The position numbers and the translations under genes were made by a program. DNA of 64,000 nucleotides from Thermothelomyces thermophilus ATCC 42464 (lineage: Eukaryota > Ascomycota > Sordariomycetes > Sordariales > Chaetomiaceae): assembly GCF_000226095.1 (NCBI RefSeq), contig NC_016472.1, positions 5,084,001 to 5,148,000 of the forward strand, written 5' to 3'. The notes under the pieces were generated by a model, which ran no database searches, had not been told where the DNA came from, and worked only from the letters and a program-made list of their open reading frames with translations. Each line of letters opens with the position of its first letter. The stretch's first letter is position 1. Positions 13,001 to 23,741 of this stretch are shown one piece after another.

Positions 13001-13087
13001 TGGACGAGTGTGGAACAGAGGCAGAAACTCTGGGAGAAGAAACCAGAGAGCGTGATGGCACGGGGTAGGAGGTGTTGGGTCCAGCCG
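10014..13087. other. Three-kilobase gene-poor interval
   Basis: No supportable gene. Open frames around 10674-11324 overlap in several frames at once, are built of low-complexity Phe/Ser/Pro or Arg-rich stretches, and match no family I know. The stretch has a TTTCC pentanucleotide repeat (10754-10787), a GT-rich run near 11805-11835, and 11-mer copies at 11350-11360 and 11626-11636 set in other GTAC-rich sequence. It separates the 3' ends of VPS10 (plus strand) and the 790-residue gene (minus strand). Confidence 0.6.
10754..10787 (+). repeat. TTTCC pentanucleotide microsatellite
   Basis: Six or so consecutive TTTCC units in the VPS10 downstream gap; a simple repeat without coding support. 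Confidence 0.85.
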
Positions 13088-15514
13088 TCAACCCCTCCGT
13101 ACGCGGTTCCAGATTCGTCGTATGACCCCCTTTTCTGTCGTGGTCCCGTTCCAGTGATCGAGTTCGGGGAATTTTTCGAGGCTGTTATAAGCTCCGTTTC
13201 CGTTATAGGCAACCCTGTTCTCCGCCGCCAAAGATGCCAGAGCCGTTGGCCGCCGGGCGTGTTGCTGGTAGACATACTTCTGCTGCTGCCAGCCGTATAT
13301 CTCATCCTCGTGGGCGCGGAGATCGGGTCGCGTAAGAGTCATCCGCAGAGTCATCTCGCGCGAGGTTGCTGGAGCTTGGGCATAAAAGGCGCCCTCTGGA
13401 GTCTTTCGGCCAATATCCCTCCCAGAAAGAAGAGTGGCTGAGGCAAACCTCGCGTGACGCGGGCCGGTAGTTCGGTGCTCCAAGGGCTCTGGGGTTTTCG
13501 GAGAGTCGGGATCAGCCACTGATGCATGGTCACTATAGAGTGACACATTGTCGATGTCTTCCTCGTCTTCGTCCTGATCGGCTAGGAACGTTTGCATGTC
13601 AAGAGAGGCATCCGCCACTCTCTGCTTGGTTTGGCCCGAGAGGCCCCCGCCATCCGCATTGAATGGCGAAGCGGCCGAGAGCACGTCAGTCGACGGAAAT
13701 CCAAACTCGACTGCCTCGTCAAACTTCTGCGGCGAAGCCAGGTACACCCTCAGCTTGAGTCGGGCTTCAGGGTCTTGGTAATGTGCCGCGGACGGATCAA
13801 TCGCCGCAACCGGCGGTTGAGACACATGTTTTGGTGCGATGAGAGACAAAGCGCGTGACTTGCGTCTCGCGTGGGATGGCCCGTCGGAACTGCTGCTGCG
13901 GATCGGCGGCGACTTCGTCGGAGCCACCGCCTCTCTGGTCACGGGATCTGCCGAAGAAACCGAGTTTCGACGGCCAAACGGAATCTTGGATATCGAAATG
14001 CGCCGGCGGAAGGAGGGACGTTGTTTCGTCGTCGGCGTGCCCTCTCGTAAATTTGCGTGGTAATCGTCCAAGAAGAGTCGCAGATCTAGATCTTCCTCCT
14101 CATCTAGCCACCGAAAGCTCTCGAAAAACGACCGGGGTACATGGCCATTGGCGGACTGATCGACATCTTTCCTGAGACTGTCCTGCGAGTCCATACTGTG
14201 GCGAGACGGCGACAGTGGCGGGGTGAGTACGTCAACGGTCGTGGACGGATTCCTCCTGTTGGCCTGCTTATTGAACTTATATACGGCCTCGTCGGCCGCG
14301 TCAAGAATGACGCTCGCGCGATGGCGCATGGCAGGGCGAGCCTTGTCCTCACGACAAGGCTTTTCTTCACGCGTTGCTTCTTGCAGACCGGCGCACAATG
14401 GCGGCGAATCGGAAGCGGACGAATGCAACTCGGCGACGGATCCGCGGCGGGATCGACCAACAACATCCTCCGAAGGACTGCGATCCCTGCGGGGGTTTCG
14501 ACGCTTGAAATTCGAGATGTCGTCGTAGTGCTGGGAGATACCTTCAACAAGACAGGCGTCTTGAGCGAACCGTAACCTTTCGAGTGTCGAAAAATACTGG
14601 AGGTGGCTCTATTAGTATCAGGGCAGCCAGGAAGAAATCATGAGTGTCCGAGGTTTGCCGAGTACGGTCACTCAATGGGCCGGGAAAAAATATCAATCAC
14701 AGCTTGTGTAGATCGGGGCCAAGTGTGGGTAGCTGTTTGTACATCGTATGCAGGAACGCCCCCCAGCTCGCGCCAACAAGGTAATCATCAGAAGGGGCGC
14801 CAAGATAGGTAAGTATCGTGTAAGGAGCCTGCAGGCCCTCGGGGGAAAGAACCCCTCAATGCCACCGAGCAAATAGGTAGCTCGCTCTCGACACGAGACC
14901 ACCGCACCTGAGATGCATGTGCATTGACTATGCATTTGATCACACTGCTACCCACGCCTGGCTGCTTCTTGCCGCGACACGCGTCCGCTTGCGCAAATCA
15001 CCACTTGGTGGAAGAAGCAAGGACAACCCGATCTCTTGCCGCGGCCCAGCAGATGCTTGACATGGAGAATTGTTCGTGACCAGTCCGGTTGGCTGCTGGA
15101 TAGTTATCCAGCAGAGTGCAGCATCGCAAAGAAGCAAGAAGCGGCTGGCCCAAGCTCCCTCTGGTTCCCCCCGCACTCGAGGGCCGGGAAGCCGGGATAC
15201 CCGCATCTGGAGATCCCCAGCTTTGGGCAGGCACACTCCCTGTTCAAGCTGCGGGCTGAGCTCAAAATCGCGGCGGTTCCATATCCCCTTTCGTTGTCAT
15301 CGACCTAACCACCCGCAGTTGCCGTGATGGCTCAGAACCTTCATGCTTCTCGTCCAACCAAGCTCGTGCAACGTATAGGGTGCCATTCAGAGCCACCATT
15401 CGGAGCCACATGTCCTTCAAGGGAGCGTTTCCCATTGGTTGCGAGACGTGCAATTGTGAACTCGGCTGCATTCTCCAGCACTTGCGGGACGAATCAATGG
15501 TGGGAGAAGGGGAT

Positions 15515-15564
<50 letters not shown>

Positions 15565-16540
15565 CGCCAAACCGAGGACAACACTGTTGCCCGCACGCCG
15601 TCACAGGAACTCGAATAGCTTTGTGCGTCTGAAACGGGACACAATGGGTTGGGAAGAAGAAACGGTTTCCACACACCTTTCTCTGTATTGCTAGCGGGAG
15701 AGCCTCAAACTCCTCTCGCGTCATTTGAGGGACAGCTGCTTGAGCCTGTCGTTTCTGGGTGCTGCTTGACCTCGAAAGAACATTTCGTTTTGAGCTGCCC
15801 TTGCTCAGTTTGCGATCCTCGGGGCGGTGATTCCCTTTTTTTGACTTGTGCACCTGCTCTTCCTTGTGCCGGTCTTGCTTATGGGTATGGTGTTGCCGCT
15901 TCGCCCAACACGCAAAATTTAGTGGACTCGCTGTCCGGTCGCTCTTGCCGCTCTCTGCTGAGCACGGAGGTAGTTGGGTGGTACCGTCGAATCTTGGATC
16001 AGCAGCATCATCGGTCAAAGCGAAGTAGCCGGATGTCGTGGAAGATGGGAACCGATGCTCGGTGGGAGCATCAAAGATCTGGCCGGGCATGATGGACCGC
16101 GCGTCGTGGGTCTCGGTGCCAGAGTCGGATGACCGCAAACTAAAGAAACCACTTGACCTCGATACCAAAGGAGAGAGGTAGAAGGTATCGGAAAGCAAGA
16201 CGCAGTCGGCTTGAGGGGCGAGGTTTGGGTCGCGGCTTTGGCAGGTATCGCGATCCAGGAAAAGTTTCCCAGGACAGCTTCCGTGAGATACGGTGGTGGA
16301 AGAGCTGCTGATGAGGAATCGGAAGCCTGGTGAAGCTGCCCGGGGCGTCAAGGGTCCTTCTTCCAGCAACGGATAGGCCGATGGGGAAGCTACCCCTGCG
16401 TCTTCCTCTCGAATGAGCGGCGGCATGCCGCCAATGTCGTGGGCGGCGTCAATGACAGCCATCGCTCCACCGAGGATCCCTGGAGTAGCCCATCCGGAAA
16501 TAGTGCCATCACGCGTTGGGGCTTCTTGTGTGGGTGCCAT
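13088..16540 (-). CDS. Conserved Ser/Pro-rich protein of unknown function
   Basis: Read on the minus strand as exons 16540-15677 and 14596-13088, 790 residues. The exon 1 end (MTREEFEALPLAIQRK) joins the exon 2 start (YFSTLERLRFAQDAC) in phase 0 across a 1,080-nt intron, donor AAAG|GTGTGT and acceptor CTCCAG; the continuous charged helix across the junction is the main support. The protein is mostly disordered and Ser/Arg/Pro-rich, with an HTHKQDRHKEE-type basic stretch before the junction, an acidic DEDEEDIDN patch, and a conserved-looking C-terminal block (REMTLRMTLTRPDLRA, then EDEIYGW) ending in basic residues. I recognise it as a type seen in filamentous ascomycetes but know no function. 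The unusually long intron carries an A40 run. Confidence 0.8.
15524..15563 (+). repeat. Forty-base A run inside the long intron
   Basis: Forty uninterrupted A on the plus strand, within the 1,080-nt intron of the 790-residue gene (T40 on the sense strand). It is by far the longest homopolymer in the window. It may be a plain homopolymer expansion or the tail of a retroposed sequence; the motif GCGCCAA follows it immediately and also occurs at 14770-14776 and 14797-14803, which is only weak evidence for a target duplication. Confidence 0.9.
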
Positions 16541-19500
16541 TAGTTATTGCTGGCCATCTCGCTACTGGCTGCCGGGCGTGCCCCTGGTGGTTTTTCAAGG
16601 GCCCCTCCAGTTGAGAGCGCGCTCCTCTGCGAGCCAAGACCTGGAACGCCAGGAACCGACAAGGGTCACCTAGCTCAGCCTCCAGATCCTCCCACAAATC
16701 GAACACAAGCGATGCTTCGGGGTGCGGGCCACAGAACCAACCGTTGGCAAACTGGAGGGGTGCTGTCGAGAAGCGTCAGACGGCACACACGCCAGTAATC
16801 AGGTTGCTTTGTACTCCGGCCGCAGGCATGAATTAACCGGTCGAAACTTTGGGTCGCGCAAGGTGATGCATAAACGAACCACTTGTTCTATTTGCTGGAC
16901 GGATCCGATGTTTTGGCAAAAGGAAAGAGACGGGCAAATCAGGAGCTATCGGGTTTCCCCCCGTCAAACGACAGCACGCAACGCGTGGGCGGCTAACGAA
17001 GCCACGGCATCCGAATTGAACAATGTATACACTAGTGTACAGAGAGTGAAGTGGAGGAGCTAGTTACCTTGTTGCCACCTTCTGTGTCGCCCAGGTGTAG
17101 TCGACAAATGCTGGGCAAGGCCGCAATTAATTGCCTCGAAGTGAGATAGGATGAAGCACGAGGGAAGGAGCCTTTCCAGCAACTCCATGCACGCCCATTG
17201 CAGGCTAGATTCCCCAATGGGTCTCTCTCGGAACTCTTCTTTGCCCACAATCCATCCGAGCTCTCCACTACACGGCAACGTCATTGTGTGTTTTCGCTGT
17301 ATTGTTTGTCTCAAACCGGCTCGTTCCATAGCGAATTGGGCACACAATATCCCGAGATTAAAAAGAATATCCCAGGCATGGAGTCCGTCCGACATGCAGA
17401 ATGCCATACAGAACCCACCAGAAGGATTGCTCCGGCTTCAGTACATACATACGGAGTACATCACTGCTTGTTACCAGTGCAGGTCCTGTTCGAGTCGTCT
17501 CTGGCAAGTGGAGCGCGTGTTCTGAACACCTGAAACGAACGTTGTCAGCAATCCCGCTCTCCACATGCATGGATAGACAGGTAGTGTACGTCGTATGTAC
17601 ATACGAACCACTTCAACGCGACTTCAAGCATGTGGACTAGACGCTCTTCGGCCTCGGAGGGCGTGTCCAACGTCGGTCCGGATCGTTTGTGGGTTTGTCT
17701 TAGATCCAACGCCACGCCTCACACGTGGCAGCCGACAACTCAAGCTTGGCCGCACAGCATGGCTGCATTTTTTTTTTTTTATTTTTTTTCTACGATCTGA
17801 AACGACAGGCAGCGGCACAAGACGAACGGCTCATGCCGCAAAAGGCAAGCCGTTGGATTGACCGCCTTTTGCCCTTCAAATTCAGCAATCCGATCTCCAT
17901 TGAGAGTCTGGCCCAGACCTGTTCTCTCCACTCCGCAAAACAGGTCCCGGCCCTTGGCGCCCGAGACGCGCTTCTTTTACGACAAGATTATGAGCAATTG
18001 ACAACAACGTTACAGCTTGGCCGGGTGTGTGTAATCCGCCCAAAGATGCATCGCGATCAGGAATATGTAATCTGAAGCCCCGCGCAAACATACCGAGTCT
18101 GAGAAGACCCCTGTCCTCCGTCACCGCTTGCAGAACAGGGCTGCTCCGCAAACAAAGCTCGCGTTCCGTCCAACCGCATGCTTGACTCGGCCCAGCCGTG
18201 TCGCTTACCAAGATGACGAGGGACGCGTTCAGCCATCGAGTGGTTCAGTGAAACCATCCATTTAGGCGAGATTTTGGAGTGGATGTCACGAACACGGAAG
18301 ATCTGTCCCACCTCCTTCCAGAACACAGGCATTGCATCACCCAATTACCCCGCCTATCCCGGAACTCCGGCGGGGGAGCTTGCAGTTACTGATAAACCTG
18401 TTGATGTTGGCACTAGCCCTTATTTTAGGGGCTGAGCGAGACAATGCAGGAACCCGTTCCAGAATGCAAGAGATGTTGCAATTCGCGCAACCTCATCGAT
18501 GATTTAAATGCTATTGAGGCGGGGGAAGCCATGATAGAGCCAGAGAATCGAATTAAGCACAGTTGAAGGCGATATGAAGCATTTCGTACAAAAGTATTGC
18601 GCGGTTTGAGACGATGTTCAGCTTTTTTTTTCTTCGCGCTCCCAGAATTCTGGCAGTCCACCAGCAAGGCTGATAGCTGCGAATACACCACGTACAGACA
18701 GAGTTCATGAATCGCACTGGACACAGCATCATCATTCTCGGTGCACCGCCGAGTCGAGCAGGAGTCTAGAAGGAATCTTACGGCCTTGGAAGGAATCTAG
18801 GCTTCTTCTACCTAGCGCCTCGTCGACAGGGCTACGGTTGCATCCACCCCACGTATTGCAGCATGGATATGCGACTTTGTGACTGCGTCTAAAGGTGCGT
18901 ACTAGTACGTACCCGACTTCGTAGGGCAGGTGATTTCCGAGGGATTGTCATTGGCTCATCAGAGGGGAGGCGGCCAGGCTTTTAGTTGCAGGGAACCGAT
19001 GTCCGGCAACTGCCGCTCAACAGGAACACTACTTCCCAAAAAAGCAACGACGCTTGTTGTTGCCCAGGCTCACACACGACAGCACAACTTGGGCTGGCGC
19101 AGCCGTGGACCTCGCCGTGTAGCACAGTCGCGAACCTGGCTTTTTTCTTTTTTTTTTTTCCTTTGCCGCAAAATGACAATCTCCTGACCTCGAAACCAGG
19201 TTTGGTCTGCCGCCTAGGTTTCCCGCTTGATCCGGTTTGCGCGAGCGCTTTCGGAGCCACTACTATGTACACTAGATGAGCTCGTCATTTCACTCACGCC
19301 ATGGGGCACCACAATACTCTACCCCCTGCCGCCTCCGAATCCCGATGCGGAGCTCTCGAACATCGCGCGTTCCCCGTCGCTTCGACCGACACGAAGTATA
19401 GTAGAGCATTCAGGCGAGATACAACGAACTCCACACCGAGCCTGGTGTTCCTGGGAAGCACTGATGATTACACGCAACAGTCGGGAGAAGCCTGAGAACG

Positions 19501-20428
19501 CTCCGAGGTTGTTCTCATCGATCCTGCTGTGTAGGTAGCAGGCCTTTCCGGATCCCGTCTCGATGGAATGCATACGACCTACTATGGAATGAGTACCGAT
19601 TGGTGGGTCAGCCGGGCCGAGTGGGGCCGCCCAGTTGACCTCCGGGCTGCCGTTGGGTGGGGCAATGTGTCTCCGGATGCAATATCTCAGAAGTCAGGTC
19701 TCTGCGGTTATCCAAGACACTCAATCGGGTCGGCAAAGGCCCGCGAGCTTGGGTGCGTACGAAGGTTTGGTACCTTGCTTGAAAGGACATCTACCTTCCT
19801 ACGGTTTCGCCCTGTCGCGTGGCAGTCCAGTCGTTTTGATACCTCTCCCCCCTTGGTTGTTGTCAGGAGCGCGGGAGCAAAAAACGGCACGAGAGAGCCC
19901 CGAACTCCTCGTCTTCTTCTCTTGATAGAGACATGCGGCAGATCATGGGGCTCTTGATAAGCCACAACCCCTCCATGTCTGGCAGGACGCTTAAATGTAC
20001 GCTTCAGCCAGTAGTCGAAGAGCACCGTTCGCTTCCCCAAGGCTACAAGCAAGGAGGACGGGGGAAGCTGAAGAGATGGTGCACTGGGATACCAGGTAAT
20101 TTTTTCCTTCTTCTCATTCGTATTTCTTTTAATTCGTATTTCTTTTTCTTTGGTCAGTTGGTGCTAGTAACCGATAAAGCGCATCGAATCCACAGAAGAG
20201 ACGCTCCATCTTCAATCAACGGCTACGTGACGGTCAATTCGGCACGATTAACCTCTACTACCTATCCGTCTTTGACATCCCGGTTCATGAATAACGAGCC
20301 TTTTTTTTTTGGTGGCACAGCCCAGAGCTAACGAGACGGTCAGTTCCAATGCCAACCCGACCATATACTCCGTATGCGAATGTCATCTTGGCCTGGAATG
20401 GATCACCCTGTCTGGTATAGGAGATCCC
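16541..20428. other. Largest gene-free gap (3.9 kb)
   Basis: Upstream of the 790-residue gene and downstream of the aminomutase gene. Frames here are short and unconvincing, often running through T-tracts (17769-17790, 18623-18635, 19141-19160, 20300-20310). It contains near-copies of the dispersed 11-mer at 17449-17459 and 20365-20375. Base composition is not AT-rich, so it does not look like RIP-mutated transposon DNA. I see no tRNA or repeat-element ends. Confidence 0.6.
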
Positions 20429-22312
20429 CTAGGAGCCCGTATTCCCAGGGAGCGAGTCGACGGGGTCGTAGTACTCGTACACCTTGTTCTTCTTGTCGCG
20501 CCCGGTAATGGCCGGGGCTTTATAGCGCGAGACGCCCGTGGCGCGGTCGTACGACTCAAAGGAGCATGCCAGGCGCTTCCCACCGCCGCCGGGCAGATCG
20601 ACAACAAAGGAGGGCATCATGAACCCAGCAATCGACCCCCGAAGTTTTGCCTCCAGATCCAGGATGGTCTGCAGCGGCGTGCGCAGGTGCTCAACGCTCT
20701 TCACCATGTCGCACTGGTAAACATAGTACTGTCCGGAGTTAGCGTCAGGTCGCCCAGCGAACCCAACCGGCGGGGCGAAGCCCGAGTGGCAGACAAGGAG
20801 AGGATAGAAAAGATGAAGAAGACGAACTCACGGGGAAGATGTTGTTGTCGGCCAACCTCCGAATCAGCGTCCCCATCGTCTCCACATCGTCGTTGACCCC
20901 CCGCAGCAAGACGGTCTGATTCCGCACCACGACGCCTTCCTCGAACAGGCGCTGGCTCGCGCGCTCCGTGACCCACGAGATCTCGGCCGGGTGGTTGAAG
21001 TGCGTGTGCCACGCGACCGCCTTGCCGGCCCTGCGCGCCTTGTCGGACACGCGGACGAGCGCGTCGGCCCAGGCGTCGGCCCCGTCCAGCACGCGGCCCG
21101 GCGCGACGGCGAGGCCCTTGGACGCGAACCGGAAGCGCCGGACGTTGGGCAGCGCCACCAGCCGCTCCCCGATCAGCGTCAGCTGCTCCGGCGTCAGGTA
21201 GTACGCGTCGCCCCCCGACACCACCACGTCCGACAGCCCCGGCTGCGACCCGATGTACGCCAGCGCCTCCTCCCACCGCCGCCGGCCCGGCTTGAGCGAC
21301 GCCTTGGACACGGTCGCCGTGTCGGCCCCCACGGCGTACGAGCGCGTACAAAAAGTACAGTAGGTGGGGCAGACGGATGTTGCTGGCTCATCATTAGTTT
21401 TTTTTTTCTCGGCCCAGGGGGTGGAGAAGGGAAGGGAGTGGAGAAGGGAGAGGGGGGGAGGGGAGGGGGGTTAAAAAAAACCTACGGAGGAAGAGAGCTT
21501 TGTCGGGATACCGGTGAACGAGGCCCTTGACGGGCGAGTCGGCCTCCTCGTGGAGCGAATCGAGGGTGAGCTTGGGGTGGTCCGGCAGCATGCGTGACTT
21601 GAGAGGGAGGAACTGGCGAACGATGGGATCATTCCGCGGGTCGTGCCAGTTGATTCGGCTCAGGATGTACGGGCTGTCAAAATGTCAGCGGCGCTCGCTT
21701 CGCTCCTGAGCCTCTTGGGAGATCTCACGTCATCCGCACGGCCATGGTGGCAGCCGTGATGCCCTCAAAGACGTCCTGGATAAACTGGTCGCGAGTCTGC
21801 GCGCGGCCGTCGGGCTTGTCGGACGGCACCTCGTCGGGAAGAACGGCTTGCAAGAATTTGAGAAGCTGTGGCTTGGTCTCGACCATGTTCTTGGTCTAGC
21901 AACGCGGCGTGAGAAAAAAGGCAACGGTCGACAGACAGACAGACAAAAGCCGGTCCGGACTTACGCTCCAACTATACGACAGAAACTCTCTGGCCGAGAC
22001 ATCGCTCCATAGCGGCACCTTGCGCCAGAACTCGTCGCCGGGTTGTTGTTGTTGTTGTTGTTGTTGTTGGTGTTGGACAGCGCTCGCAACCGGTCGTACT
22101 GACGGAGGTGCTTCTCCGCGGGAGGCTGTCGAGTGAAAAGCCCGGCGTTGGAGATTGGTCTTGTTGCTGTCAAGATTATTGCTGGTGTCGGCGATCTGGG
22201 CCTGAATCGTCGGAACAGAGTAGCCGACTGGCGGTGCCGAAACTAATCTGGTGGCTAAGATTCTCGGGCCGTGGCCGAAGATGTCCCTCAGCGGCGACGT
22301 AGAAAGGAGCAT
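20429..22312 (-). CDS. Lysine 2,3-aminomutase-like radical SAM/PLP enzyme
   Basis: Five exons on the minus strand: 22312-21965, 21895-21729, 21673-21486, 21382-20832, 20728-20429; 517 residues. Cys239, Cys243 and Cys246 form the radical-SAM CX3CX2C motif (CPTYCTFC), and PGGGGK near residues 464-469 supplies the lysine that binds pyridoxal phosphate in bacterial KamA. The family interconverts alpha- and beta-lysine via a 5'-deoxyadenosyl radical and needs a [4Fe-4S] cluster. The N-terminus is Arg/Ser-rich with few acidic residues, like a mitochondrial presequence, followed by nine glutamines (GTT repeat 22043-22069) absent from bacterial enzymes. Introns have good CTAAT/CTGAC branch points. 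Lysine as the substrate is inferred from family; no beta-lysine acetyltransferase (AblB-type) gene is seen nearby. Confidence 0.92.
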
Positions 22313-23741
22313 GTTGGCTCTGTGGCTGGTCGGAATGCAGGTGAGTGGTTGAGAGGTTTGCCCTTTCCTCCTTTGATGGCTTCTGTTTTGATGGTTTCTG
22401 CCTGACCACTTCTCCGGGAATAGTATAGTTGATGAACCAGCTCAGGATCTAACTAACGTTTCGCCTTCTGCCAGTTTGAAATTTTTTTTATCAAGACAAC
22501 CTTGAGCCACAATTCCAGCTGTATTCGAACGCGAATGGAATGCCCTTTTAAACACACCTGCCCACCTGCCCACCTGCCCACCTGCCCTGTCCTCAAGCCA
22601 GCGCCTCTTTCATCCGATGTGTCGTCGACGGCAGGGCAGGGCAGGGCAGGGCAGGGCTCTAGCCACAAAACGCTGGGAAGCAGTGGAAGCAGTGAAAGCA
22701 GTGAAAGCAGTGAATGAAGGCAGCAAGTGCCACAATTGTGCTTTGTGCTTGTCCTCCCCCTGTTGCATTCGGACTGCAGTTGGACCTGACAAACGGTGTT
22801 GCGCAATAACCTTTCGGAGGGTTCACGGTGCAGTTTGAGCCGTGCGGATTGCTCTGGAATGAGGCGGCCCTCTCCCCCCCGTCGGCCTCCCCCGGCCCCC
22901 TGGTAAATGGCAAACTCTGAGGCCGGCGTTAGTCGTCGGGCAGTCTTTCGGGTCCGAAGCGCCCAATCCGGTCCTATCACGGCAGATCCGCCGTCTGCCG
23001 TCTGATCACCCGGTTTGATGGACACCGCACCGCCAATGACGGCCCGGGAGGAACGGGCCTGGATCTGTTCTCAACCTACAGCTGGTGTTAGTGTGGTGTT
23101 GGTGATGTTGCTAACCGGCCACAGGACCCCCTCTCGGATGCCCTCCGACCCCCGCTACTCGATCCACCTCGGCTCAACTCAGTCCTTTTTTGGCCAACAG
23201 TCGGGGCGAGAGAGCAGGCGGTGGCTGTTGAGACGTAGAACAAACCACTCTCTCAGAGGATGGCGTCTTGCTAGCTCTGTCTCAACTCCCCTTGCTTCGC
23301 CTTCCCAATGGAGCCGGAAGTTTGTGTTTGCCGCCAGCCAATAACACCCAACCGTTCGGGGAGGATATTGTTGCTCTGCCCGCGCACTGTTAGTAGCAGA
23401 TTTCCCCCCTTCTTCACTAGATAAACATGGACGCGGCGGGGTGGGAGGGAAGCTGGTGGATATTTAGGTTGGGGGGTTAACAGCTCCTTCTGGAGGAGCT
23501 CGGGTTCATCAAGAGAGAGCAACCTTCCCCAAGCCGTCATTCGACTTACAAAAGATTAAGTTGGACCATTGGACCTTTTCTTTTCTTTTCTTTTCCTTTC
23601 TTTATTTTCCTTTCTTAGACATACCGCACCGACGTGCCAGGCGCCTTTCTACTGCGTACGTCAGGGGAACGTCTTGGCCGAGAACACGCCATCCCCAAGA
23701 AGCTGGAGGCTCCTGTCGTGTTATAAGCTAGTGACGCCACG
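22313..23741. other. Divergent promoter region, aminomutase and MFS transporter
   Basis: 1,429 bp between two diverging starts. Three different tandem repeats lie within 160 bp (22555-22712). The right-hand 200 bp are T/C-rich (TTTTC units near 23575-23615) and probably form the transporter leader. No coding exon is supported. Confidence 0.6.
22555..22712. repeat. Cluster of three short tandem repeats
   Basis: Three unrelated units sit close together: CACCTGCC repeated from 22555 to about 22588, GGCAG repeated five times at 22630-22656, and AGTGRAAGC repeated three times at about 22682-22712. They lie between the divergent aminomutase and transporter genes. They could be replication-slippage products or repeated protein-binding sites. 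Confidence 0.8.

Noticed and set aside
16541-20428. Possible decayed transposon in the largest gap
   Set aside because: No terminal repeats, target duplications or coding remnants; base composition lacks the AT bias expected of RIP-mutated copies.
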